Shown here: positions 1 through 7,343 of the stretch, piece by piece
Position numbering within the stretch: the stretch's first letter is position 1
How the letters are laid out: every line of letters starts with the position of its first letter
From: Streptomyces violascens
GTDB lineage: Bacteria > Actinomycetota > Actinomycetes > Streptomycetales > Streptomycetaceae
Reading direction: 5' to 3'
Assembly: GCF_014649955.1 (NCBI RefSeq)
Contig: NZ_BMUA01000036.1
Location: forward strand, 1-64,000
Length of the DNA: 64,000 nucleotides
The notes under the pieces: generated by a model
What the model saw: only the letters and a program-made list of their open reading frames with translations
What the model was told of the DNA's origin: nothing
Database searches by the model: none
Translations under genes and position numbers: made by a program

Positions 1-240
1 GCTCCGCGATTCCCACAAGGCATTGCGAAGCAATGCCCAACTACCGTGCAAAGCACGGTAGTTAACACTTCATCAGGCGAGTGCAAAGCACCGCCAACCC
101 CACTCCAACCAACCCACCCCAGGCCCGGAGTGAAACGCAGGGCCACCCGTTCCGGGCGTGGATGGATGCGCAGCTTTGCATGCACTGACTGCATAATATG
201 CCAGATTTGTGATGCTATGCCGCCTCCCAAGAGTTGATGC
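1..240. repeat. Telomere-like hairpin array at replicon end
   Basis: The first bases hold closely spaced perfect hairpins with three-base loops. Positions 19-37 pair GGCATTGC with GCAATGCC around GAA. Positions 39-63 pair an 11-base arm around AAA. Positions 81-91 pair GTGC with GCAC around AAA. Streptomyces telomeres are known for such short-loop fold-back palindromes that are bound by Tap and patched using Tpg; genes for both lie 2 kb inwards. The sequence is not the archetypal Streptomyces telomere beginning CCCGCGGAGCGGG, so it would be a non-archetypal class. Whether base 1 is the true end cannot be seen. Confidence 0.7.
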
Positions 241-707
241 AACATGTAAGAATGGGAAATTCTTATGACTCCCCCTACACGCCCTGTAATTCGTTCGAGA
301 CAAGTTCTTCCCGGTGGCTGCCATTTTTCTTCCGAGCCAGGGAGAGAGCACCAAACCGCCTTGGGGGCGGTTAAGGGGCCCCGCAGAGAGGGGCAAATGT
401 CCCCGTTTTCGGGGACAAAGTCGCCGCTTGGGTCGGCCCTTGATCCCCGCAAGGTAGTCAAGGCGCGCAAGGTCCTGCCGCTCGTGTCGACCACTGCCTT
501 GTTGTGAGTGCTGTTGGCGGCGGCGCAGGTGGCATCGGGCTCGTACAGCCTCCTGCGTCTCGTCCCAACTCTGCACAGCCCGAGCCAGCGCGCGTAGGTC
601 GAGGTGACGTACCAGAGAAGTACATAGAGAGATCACGCATCGTCGCAGGTCAGCGACCATGGTATGTGCTGTTAGAGGCTATTCAAGTGTCGTTTTGGGA
701 CGCTCCT

Positions 708-723
708 TTCCCCTGGAGGGGAA
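708..723. promoter_or_regulatory. 16-bp inverted repeat, copy 1
   Basis: TTCCCCTGGAGGGGAA, a perfect 7-2-7 inverted repeat 67 bp before the gene at 790. The same core recurs at 754-769 and 1733-1748, always close upstream of a small DNA-binding-protein gene, so an operator is the likely role. Confidence 0.5.
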
Positions 724-753
724 GCCACCCATTACCTCAGGGCGCGTACATCG

Positions 754-769
754 TTCCCCTATAGGGGAA
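754..769. promoter_or_regulatory. 16-bp inverted repeat, copy 2
   Basis: TTCCCCTATAGGGGAA, perfect palindrome 20 bp before the start at 790. It shares the longer left context GTACATCGTTCCCCT with copy 3, so the repeat unit is bigger than the palindrome. Probable operator for the two-gene winged-helix operon. Confidence 0.55.
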
Positions 770-789
770 ATCCCGAGGTGAGGAGCGGT

Positions 790-1266
790 ATGGGCCGGGC
801 AAGGCCAGCGGTGAACACCGGTACGGGCGAGTACGTTCAGCTGGAGCTGCTGAAGGAGAACGACAGGCCATACGACTGGAGCGGCGGCGGGCGGCACGTG
901 AACGCCAGCAAGAAGCTCGGAGCCGCGCTATGGGAGAAGGGCAGTGGCTACACCAGGAACGACAAGCTGGTCTATGGGTACTACCTGTTCAACTCCCCGC
1001 CCGGGGACGAACCGTTGCGCCAGAGCTTTCGTGAGATCGGCGGCAGCCTGGAGTTGCGTCCGACCGCCGTGGGCAAGTCCGTGGGTAACCTCAACAGAGG
1101 AGGCTTCCTCCTGGAGACGGAGAAGGTAGGCCGGGTCAAGTTCTACAGACTGAACTCCCGGGCGGCCTATGACGGCCCTTCAGGGCAGCAACGTAGGGCC
1201 ACGGAGCACGCCCGACACCCTGTGACCACATGCCCGCCGGAGAAGAAAGAGGAGGAGACGTCATGA
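790..1266 (+). CDS. Winged-helix-like subtelomeric protein, paralogue 1
   Basis: A 158-residue protein of unknown function. The start ATG at 790 follows GAGGAG by four bases; a GTG at 778 is possible but would destroy that site. Its middle (VGKSVGNLNRGGFLLE, then VGRVKFYRL) matches the neighbouring protein (VGKMVGLSTT ... LSENGWLQL ... VGVKFYRL), so the two are tandem paralogues. The pattern of a short helix, a recognition-type helix and a beta wing fits a MarR/Rep-like winged helix. It overlaps the next gene by ATGA, so the pair is translationally coupled. A role in subtelomeric regulation or replication is only a guess. Confidence 0.55.
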   Translation: MGRARPAVNTGTGEYVQLELLKENDRPYDWSGGGRHVNASKKLGAALWEKGSGYTRNDKLVYGYYLFNSPPGDEPLRQSFREIGGSLELRPTAVGKSVGNLNRGGFLLETEKVGRVKFYRLNSRAAYDGPSGQQRRATEHARHPVTTCPPEKKEEETS

Positions 1267-1640
1267 CGTCGCCGATCTCCGATCCACTGGCACCGCGTTT
1301 CATGGAGGCCGGCCAACTCAACGACCTTCTGCTGCGGTCACAGCTGAAGCAGGGCGCGGACCTGAAGATCCTCATGTACTACGCCACCGCCGTTCCGGTC
1401 GGAGACCCTGTTCGCAGCACGGCTACAGATGTCGGCAAGATGGTCGGCCTGAGTACCACCAGTGCCTCGCGCAGCATCGGCCGACTCTCGGAGAACGGCT
1501 GGCTCCAGCTCGCTTACACAGCTGTAGGGGTGAAGTTCTACCGGCTCGGGCCTGCGGCCATCGGCGAGAAGGACGCTCCTACGTCTTTGGACGACTCGGA
1601 TGCTCCCCTGGCGACCGTTCGACAGCTCCACGCTCTGTAG
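1263..1640 (+). CDS. Winged-helix-like subtelomeric protein, paralogue 2
   Basis: A 125-residue protein starting at the ATG that overlaps the stop of its upstream paralogue; a strong AGGAGGAG site lies just before it. Residues about 56-100 read as a helix-turn-helix plus wing (DVGKMVGLSTTSASRSIGRL, then ENGWLQL and VGVKFYRLG). The leading residues (MEAGQLNDLLLRSQLKQGADLKILMYY) resemble the helical lead-in of replication or MarR-type winged helices. No family is recognised with certainty. The 16-bp palindrome at 754-769 probably controls both paralogues. Confidence 0.55.
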   Translation: MTSPISDPLAPRFMEAGQLNDLLLRSQLKQGADLKILMYYATAVPVGDPVRSTATDVGKMVGLSTTSASRSIGRLSENGWLQLAYTAVGVKFYRLGPAAIGEKDAPTSLDDSDAPLATVRQLHAL

Positions 1641-1732
1641 AGGCAGCTGAGCTGACGCAGCCGTACAGCGAGACGGTGCTGCACCCCGCAGGGGCGCGGC
1701 GCCGTTTTCTGCGTCGAGAGGGCAGTACATCG

Positions 1733-1748
1733 TTCCCCTGGAGGGGAA
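1733..1748. promoter_or_regulatory. 16-bp inverted repeat, copy 3
   Basis: TTCCCCTGGAGGGGAA, preceded by GTACATCG exactly as in copy 2. It lies 60-80 bp before the small ribbon-helix-helix-like gene, consistent with a shared operator. Confidence 0.5.
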
Positions 1749-1810
1749 ACCTTACTTCCCGCCCACGTCAGCGCTGGCGCACCACCGAGTGCATGCTGGG
1801 GCTGGCTGAC

Positions 1811-2050
1811 ATGTCGATCCGTATTCCGGTCGAGGTTCGGGATCATCTGGCCGCAGCCCGGGGGACCACGATCGGACAGCTGGTGGCCGCGCTGGCCCGG
1901 CGCGCTCGGACCCAGGAGCAGATCCGTGAGTCCTATGAGCACGACCGTGACTATCTCGCCGGGCATCTGGTCCCGGGGCTGAGTGACGTGGATGCGGAGT
2001 GTGGTCTGGCAATCCTGGCTGACATCAAGCGCTCCGGAAAAGCCACCTAG
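1811..2050 (+). CDS. Small ribbon-helix-helix-like protein
   Basis: About 79 residues beginning MSIRIPVEVRDHLAAARG, a typical short beta strand and first helix of a ribbon-helix-helix (CopG/antitoxin-like) protein, followed by an acidic helical tail. A start six codons upstream at 1793 is also open. No toxin gene accompanies it: the next gene, tpg, is convergent and their stop codons overlap. It may therefore be a lone regulator acting at the 16-bp palindromes in front of it rather than a complete toxin-antitoxin pair. Function not established. Confidence 0.5.
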   Translation: MSIRIPVEVRDHLAAARGTTIGQLVAALARRARTQEQIRESYEHDRDYLAGHLVPGLSDVDAECGLAILADIKRSGKAT

Positions 2051-2658
2051 AAATCCAATTCCACGTACTGAATTCCGTCGAATTCCACCTGCAGACCCTG
2101 CGCCCGGGTGCCGCTGTTCTTGAAATACTCCTCCTGTAGGCCCTCCGCGACGATGTTTTGCAGTTGGGCGTGCGTCGCACCTGAGTCCTTCGCGGTGAAC
2201 AGGCGGGCCGCGTACGAGGGGGGCAGGTGCTGGGTGATGAGGCGTAGGCGGGGGTCGTCGGTGGAGGTGCCGGCGGCGGAAAAACCGAAGCGGGCCCTGG
2301 TCTCCACGGTGATCCCGCCGGTCGTGGAGGCGCGCTTGCGGGCTGCTGCGCGTACCTTCGGCTGCCAGGTGCGGCGTACCGCTGCTTCGATGCGGGAGGC
2401 GAGGACGCCTTTTGCTTTTTTGATTTTTTTATCGCGGTAGCGCTCGACCGTGCGCTGGGTGGTGCCGACCTGGCGGGCGACGCGGCGGGCGAGTTCGGCG
2501 TTGGAGGCGGGCTTGGTGCCGGTGGTCCTGGCGTGCTTGCGGTCGGCGATCTGGGCCTGCTTGAGCAGGTAGGTGATCTGGCCGTATGTGGTGGCCGGGA
2601 TCGGGCGGTGGACGTTCTCCTGTTCCGCCCGCTCCAGTGCGTCATCGATGAGCCCCAC
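2047..2658 (-). CDS. tpg: Telomere terminal protein Tpg
   Basis: A 203-residue protein matching the Tpg family (usual length about 185). In Streptomyces Tpg is covalently joined to the 5' ends of linear replicons and primes end patching. The start MGLIDDALERA, the segment TYGQITYLLKQA, a helix-turn-helix (about residues 53-82, VGTTQRTVERYRDKKIKK), and the C-terminal AEGLQEEYF ... VEFDGIQYVELDF are all family hallmarks. The segment STTGGIT (111-117) corresponds to the region carrying the priming threonine in the S. coelicolor protein. It has extra residues at about 40-50. It lies directly after tap (nine bases apart), the usual tap-tpg operon, reading towards the telomere. Confidence 0.9.
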   Translation of the reverse strand: MGLIDDALERAEQENVHRPIPATTYGQITYLLKQAQIADRKHARTTGTKPASNAELARRVARQVGTTQRTVERYRDKKIKKAKGVLASRIEAAVRRTWQPKVRAAARKRASTTGGITVETRARFGFSAAGTSTDDPRLRLITQHLPPSYAARLFTAKDSGATHAQLQNIVAEGLQEEYFKNSGTRAQGLQVEFDGIQYVELDF

Positions 2659-2667
2659 GGGTCTCTC

Positions 2668-5202
2668 CTACTCTCCGCTGTCCTCGTTGGACTGGGGATC
2701 TTTGATGTGGCGGGCGGGGTTGTCGCCCTGGTCGAGGAGGTGGGCGGCCCACAGGAAGGGCTGGACGCCTTCGACCTTGACCATGCCGGGTGATACGCCG
2801 AGGCGGAAGATTCCGGGCAGCGGCTTGCCGTCGGGGCCGGTGGGCAGCAGGTTCTGCGGGGCCTGGCCGTCGCTGGGGTAGACGACGCAGTCCGAGAGGA
2901 CGGCGATCGGGTACAGGCCCGCGGCCGCCATTTTGAGCATCTTGCGGTGCATGTTGATGCGGGCCGTGGAGATGATGGCGGCGCGGATGTCGGGGCGCCA
3001 GGTCGGGCGGGCGAGGGCCGGCCAGGGTTCGCCGGGGCGGTAGTTCTTGCCCTGGGGGCGTTCGCGCATCTTGCCGACGCCTCCCTTGACGGTGCCCTTG
3101 ATCGCGGTCAGTACGGCGGCGAGGCCCGGGTCCTGTTGTTTGTGTACGGACATGGCTTCGACGAAGTCGGGGGCGGCCATGCCGGGGGTGACGCCGAGCT
3201 GCTCCATCACCGTCAGGTAGGCCTGGCGCAGGTGCTTGTAGAGCGGGTCGAAATAGGCGCCGTTGTCGAAACGTACGACCTGGTGGAGGAAGGCGGGCGG
3301 GGCGGTGGTCAGGCCCAGGCGGTCGAGTTGGGCTGCGTCGCCGCGTTCCCATGCGGCGGCGGGCACCGGGATGCCGAGGCGGGCGAGCTGCTCGGTGGTG
3401 GGGCGTACCCAGGCTTCCAGCGGCTGTACGTGGTGGCCGAGTTCGGCGGCGTAGGCGACGGTGGGGGTGGCGTACCAGGCGGGGCCGGTCGGCTTGGTTC
3501 CGTCGGGAGTGAAGGGGTTGGGCAGGCGGGGGTCGATGTCGATGTGCGACAGGTCGACGTGCCAGGAGCCGGGCAGCGCCTTGTCGAAGTCCGGGGCGTT
3601 GAGGTGGACGGCTTCGCCTAGGCCGACGACGAGGCGGTTGAGGGCCGCGGCGAAGGCCATGTTCACGTCGAGGCCGAGGGCGTACGGCTTGAGGCATTCC
3701 TCGTCGGTGAGCAGTTCCGGGTCACGGATCCACTCGTACGCCTCTTCGTTGATTGCCTGTTCGATAGGTCGATTGTTTGTTCCCCACAAGGTGGAGGGGA
3801 CGGGGTGTTCGGCGGGGGCCTCGCAGGGGGCGGGGTCGACGGCGAGGGTGAGCGAGCCGGGCTGCGGGCCGGACATCCAGCCGCCGTCTTCGCTGCGTAC
3901 GGCGCGGGTTCGGGGACGCAGGGCTTCCATCAGGGCGATTCCGCAGGTCGCTCCGCCGCCGCGCGGGGTGAGGACGAGGCCGGCGTACGTGGCGAGGACG
4001 CGGGCGAGTTCGGGCGGCGGGATCTCGCCGGCGGTGGCTGCGCGGGCGAAGTCCTTGCCCCAGTCGCGGGCGTCGAGGGCTCCCCAGGAGACGAGGGCGA
4101 GCTGAACGCACTGGCGGCGGTTGCCTGTTGCGGGGCGGTAGATGCGCGGCCAGGGGCCGAGGCCTCGCTTGGTGAGCTTCCACTTGGCCCGGGTGAGCGC
4201 CTTGATCACTTTGTGGTCGTCGGGGAGGCGCTGGGCGCGCTGGACCGCCGGGTCGTCGGGGAGCTGGGCGGGCAGGCCGAACCGTACGGCGGCGGATTCG
4301 GTGAGCACGATCAGGGGGTCGGCGTCCTTGCCCGAGGGGTGCAGGGCCTGGGCGCCGACACCGGATTCGTTGAGGGTCCAGTCGACGAGGCCGGAGAGGG
4401 TTTTGGCGGGGCAGTCCAGGACGAGGCCGCCGGTGCAGTAGGCGGTTCCGTCTCCGTCCAGTACGGCTAGGGGGCCGTTGGGGTAGGGCGTATCGGGGGT
4501 GGGAGTGGGAGTGGGCTTGGAAGTGGGGGCTTTGGGGGGTGGGGTGCGGGGCGTTGTGCGGGTGGGGGTTTTGGCGGGGGTCCCGGTGGGCCTGGGGTTT
4601 TGGGTGAGGGCGGGCTTCGGGGGAGTGGTGGCTGGGGAGGGTGCCGGGGTCGTTTGGGGGGCGATTATCACGGCGTGATAATCGGCGGCCGACTGTTGGG
4701 GCTGGGGCGCGGGGGGCTGAGCCGGGGTGGGCGGCTCGGGTGCGGGTTGGGTCTGGGGCTGTTCGGGGGCGGCGGCATCGGTCTTCGGTGCCGCTTCGTT
4801 CTGCGGCTCCGTGATTATCACGGCGTGATAATCCGCAGCGGCGGCCTGGGGGGCGGGGCGGCGCGGTGCGGCTTCGGGGGCCTGGGGGGCCTGGGGCGCT
4901 GGGAGGTCGGGCTGGTTGGGCTGGCCGGGCTGGTTGGGCTGGCCGGGCTGGCCGGGCTGGCCGGAGGGATAGAGCTTGGCGAGCTTGTTGAGGAAATGGG
5001 CGTACAGCTCTCGTTGAGGGGGGCGCGGGTGGGTGCGGCCCTTCTCCCAGTCGACGAGGGTGGCCTTGCGTACGCCGAGCGCTTCGGCGAGTGCCTCCTG
5101 GGTGAGGCCGTGAGCCTTGCGCAGCCGTTCGCGCTCGCTGGGCGGCGGCAGGAACGGCTGGCTTGCGATCAGGGCGTCGATCGCGTCGAAGCGGTCGGAC
5201 AT
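2668..5202 (-). CDS. tap: Telomere-associated protein Tap with long Pro-rich linker
   Basis: An 844-residue protein. Tap binds the telomere 3' overhang and recruits Tpg. The N terminus has an XRE-type helix-turn-helix (about residues 28-65, LTQEALAEALGVRKATLVDW). Residues about 78-265 are low complexity: a GQP/NQP repeat, then Pro/Ala-rich sequence. The conserved C-terminal part includes LGLDVNMAFAAALNRLVVGLG, a signature I associate with Tap. The start is preceded by AGGAGGT. Two copies of the partition palindrome (4663-4683 and 4813-4833) lie inside the linker, both read as ADYHAVII, so the linker appears to have absorbed repeat DNA. It is longer than typical Tap (about 740) because of this linker. 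It forms an operon with tpg. Confidence 0.85.
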   Translation of the reverse strand: MSDRFDAIDALIASQPFLPPPSERERLRKAHGLTQEALAEALGVRKATLVDWEKGRTHPRPPQRELYAHFLNKLAKLYPSGQPGQPGQPNQPGQPNQPDLPAPQAPQAPEAAPRRPAPQAAAADYHAVIITEPQNEAAPKTDAAAPEQPQTQPAPEPPTPAQPPAPQPQQSAADYHAVIIAPQTTPAPSPATTPPKPALTQNPRPTGTPAKTPTRTTPRTPPPKAPTSKPTPTPTPDTPYPNGPLAVLDGDGTAYCTGGLVLDCPAKTLSGLVDWTLNESGVGAQALHPSGKDADPLIVLTESAAVRFGLPAQLPDDPAVQRAQRLPDDHKVIKALTRAKWKLTKRGLGPWPRIYRPATGNRRQCVQLALVSWGALDARDWGKDFARAATAGEIPPPELARVLATYAGLVLTPRGGGATCGIALMEALRPRTRAVRSEDGGWMSGPQPGSLTLAVDPAPCEAPAEHPVPSTLWGTNNRPIEQAINEEAYEWIRDPELLTDEECLKPYALGLDVNMAFAAALNRLVVGLGEAVHLNAPDFDKALPGSWHVDLSHIDIDPRLPNPFTPDGTKPTGPAWYATPTVAYAAELGHHVQPLEAWVRPTTEQLARLGIPVPAAAWERGDAAQLDRLGLTTAPPAFLHQVVRFDNGAYFDPLYKHLRQAYLTVMEQLGVTPGMAAPDFVEAMSVHKQQDPGLAAVLTAIKGTVKGGVGKMRERPQGKNYRPGEPWPALARPTWRPDIRAAIISTARINMHRKMLKMAAAGLYPIAVLSDCVVYPSDGQAPQNLLPTGPDGKPLPGIFRLGVSPGMVKVEGVQPFLWAAHLLDQGDNPARHIKDPQSNEDSGE
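4663..4833. repeat. Partition-type palindromes inside tap (2 copies)
   Basis: Perfect copies with core TTATCACGGCGTGATAA at 4663-4683 and 4813-4833, both within the coding sequence of tap and both translated in the same frame as ADYHAVII. They belong to the 21-copy family around parAB. Confidence 0.85.
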
Positions 5203-6359
5203 CGGGCACCTCCTGCCCCAAGGCTACCTTGAGGCGGACTTTGACCGTACTTTTGGCGTACTGGTGTGTCGGGGTGGGGCTGGGGCCGCTGGTGATTATC
5301 ACGGCGTGATAATCACGGCGTGTGGGTTGAGGCTCCTGGGTCTGGGTCTGGGTCTGGGGCCTGCGGTGTGCTGTCGGTGGCGGTGTGCTGTGTTGGCCGT
5401 TGGGGGCCTGAGGCTTCGGGGCGGACTATCACGGCGTGATAATCCGGGAGTCGGTCGCCGCCCTTGGCGAAGTGGCCGTCGGCTCGGCTCAGTTGCGGGT
5501 TCGCTCTGACAGGCCGGGGCACCCCTCTGGGCGAGCGCGAGTCAGCCGCCGATTATCACGCCGTGATAGTTGGACCGGGCCCGAGCATCCACGTGGTGGG
5601 GAGCGGTCGTGATTATCACGGCGTGATAATCGGCGCTGGCTGCCTCCAGGGGCTGCGGTACCGGCCGCACCCCGGACCAGGCTTCGCCGATGGGGCGGCG
5701 ATTATCACGCCGTGATAATCCGGTGGTTGGCCCTGGCTTCCGGAGGTTCGGCTCGGGGGAGGGCCGGTTGGGGACCGGTCGGGGTGCCGGGTGGAGCTTG
5801 GTCGGCGGCCGTGATTATCACGCCGTGATAATCCGGCGAGCGCGTCGACCGTCGGTGGCGGGGCCATGGCCGCGGAGCCAGGGGCGAGCCGCTGCCAAGG
5901 TCCCCGTGATTATCACGGCGTGATAGTTGGACCGGCCCGAGCGCCCACGTGGTGGGGAGCGGCCGTGATTATCACGGCGTGATAATCCGGTGCTCGCTCG
6001 GCGCGCAGCTGTCCGGGGTCCGGCCGGGAGGGCGCCCGGTGGCGGACGAGCAGGAAGCGCGGTTCGGCCGGGGCCGCCGATTATCACGCCGTGATAATCC
6101 GGGTGGGGAGCTGTCCGGCCAGGTACCCCAGCTCGGTCGCATCGTAGGCGGGGCTTCGGCTCGGGCGTGATTATCACGGCGTGATAATCACGCGCGCTCC
6201 GCTGCTTCCCCGGCACCCTGCCTGGTATCCCGCCAACCGCCGGTGCTCTCGGGGAGGGTGGGGCCCAACTCCCGCTGCCCTTCCACTCGCCCGCTCCCGC
6301 GGATTATCACGGCGTGATAATCCGGGGCCGGTCGCGGAGGGCCGGTTGGCGGGGCGCCG
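5203..6359. repeat. Array of 11 parS-like palindromes between tap and parB
   Basis: A non-coding 1.16-kb stretch packed with 21-bp palindromes, core TTATCACGSCGTGATAA, at 5294, 5424, 5551, 5611, 5700, 5813, 5908, 5967, 6079, 6169 and 6302. The copies at 5424, 5551 and 5908 have one or two changed outer bases. The central base is G or C. The unit 5551-5631 recurs almost unchanged at 5908-5987, including the intervening CCACGTGGTGGGGAGCGG, so the array grew partly by local duplication. Lying beside parAB, the sites are best read as ParB-binding centromere sites; replication iterons are the alternative. No gene is seen here. Confidence 0.8.
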
Positions 6360-7343
6360 CTACGGGTGGGTCTTGAGTTCCTCTCGGTTCTTTCTCTGGA
6401 GGAGCACTGTCAGTTGGAGGCGCTCGGTGGCGGGGACGCGGGCGATGATCATGGCGGCCAGGGCGTTCATGTCGTCCCACGGCATGGTGGCCACCGGGTC
6501 CGAAGGTGCGGCCTGGTCGTGGTGGTCGGGCTGGGCCGGTACGGCTGGTGCTGCTGCCTTCGGGCCGGCCGGGGTTGGCTTGGCAGGGTCGATTATCACG
6601 GCGTGATAATCGGCGGCCGACTTCCGTTCGGCGCGCTGCTTGGCTTCCTTGGCGCGGGCGTCGGCCGCGGCGCGCTGTTCCTCGGCGGTCAGCTTGCCGA
6701 GGTTGCGTACGTGCTCGACCTGGCGGCGGCCTTCGGCGAGTTCGGCCTGGAGGTCGGTGGAGAGCTTCAGCAGGGACAGCTTCGAGGAGATCGTCGCCTG
6801 GGAGATGCCGAGCCGGTGGGATGCCTTGGTCTGGCTTCCGTAGAACTTCACCAGCGCCTCGAGGGCGTGGGCCTGCTCGAGGTCGGTCATGTCGTCGCGG
6901 TGGAAGTTGGCGACGAACGCGGCCTCCAGGAGTGCTTCGTCCGTGGCCACGCGTGCGTTGTCGACCTGGACCCGGAGGGTCTTGAGGCCGGCGCGGCGGG
7001 CGCCTTCGAGGCGGCGGTGGCCGTCGACGACGATGTACTTGGCGCCTTCGTCGAGGTCTGCGGTGCGCTCCGGGCGGGCCTGGAGATAGGCGTCGACGGA
7101 GGCGACGGTGATGGCGTTGACGAGGCCGAGCTCCTGGATGCTGCGGGTCATGCCGTCGAGGTCGCGCAGGTGGTCGCGGGGGTTGTCGGGGTTCTGGCTG
7201 ATGAGCTCGACGGGGAGCTCGGTGGGGTCGGGGACGCCTGCGGTGGGGGCGCCGGTGGCCGCCCCGATGGCGGCGCGGCGGGCGCTGACCGGGCGGGCCT
7301 GGCCGAAGGAGGCGCCGGCGCCGAGTCGTTCGGCCTTGCTCAT
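6360..7343 (-). CDS. parB: Plasmid partition protein ParB
   Basis: A 327-residue ParB/Spo0J-type centromere-binding protein. The N-terminal ParB domain (about residues 45-135) includes ELISQNPDNPRDHLRDLDG and the nucleotide-binding motif VVDGHRRLEGARRAG. A helix-turn-helix follows (about 175-205, KASHRLGISQATISSKLSLL). A charged linker and a C-terminal dimerisation-like segment end it. Its ATG overlaps the parA stop (ATGA), so the genes are one operon. A copy of the 21-bp palindrome (6591-6611) lies inside the linker and is translated SAADYHAVIIDP, in the same frame as in tap. The palindromic array next to it is the expected target. Confidence 0.9.
   Translation of the reverse strand: MSKAERLGAGASFGQARPVSARRAAIGAATGAPTAGVPDPTELPVELISQNPDNPRDHLRDLDGMTRSIQELGLVNAITVASVDAYLQARPERTADLDEGAKYIVVDGHRRLEGARRAGLKTLRVQVDNARVATDEALLEAAFVANFHRDDMTDLEQAHALEALVKFYGSQTKASHRLGISQATISSKLSLLKLSTDLQAELAEGRRQVEHVRNLGKLTAEEQRAAADARAKEAKQRAERKSAADYHAVIIDPAKPTPAGPKAAAPAVPAQPDHHDQAAPSDPVATMPWDDMNALAAMIIARVPATERLQLTVLLQRKNREELKTHP
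6591..6611. repeat. parS-like palindrome inside parB
   Basis: Perfect 21-bp copy (core TTATCACGGCGTGATAA) located in the parB linker region and read as ADYHAVII, the same translation as the two copies in tap. Confidence 0.85.

Larger units (their letters stand above)
241..789. other. Subterminal non-coding DNA
   Basis: No convincing gene is visible; the open frames here have poor codon use. The stretch holds a perfect inverted repeat at 399-418 (TGTCCCCG, TTTT, CGGGGACA) and two of the three 16-bp TTCCCCTNNAGGGGAA palindromes (708-723 and 754-769). The latter sits just before the ribosome site of the first gene. Confidence 0.6.

Noticed and set aside
4900..4970. GQP/NQP repeat in Tap as a collagen-like domain
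   Set aside because: Only a handful of imperfect triplets in a longer Pro/Ala-rich linker; it reads as low complexity.
2668..5202. Tap as a simple XRE transcription regulator
   Set aside because: The length, the conserved C-terminal part and the tpg gene directly behind it identify it as a telomere-associated protein.
5294..6322. Palindromes as transcription terminators
   Set aside because: Identical sequence repeated many times, also inside genes, with no T tracts; partition sites explain them better.
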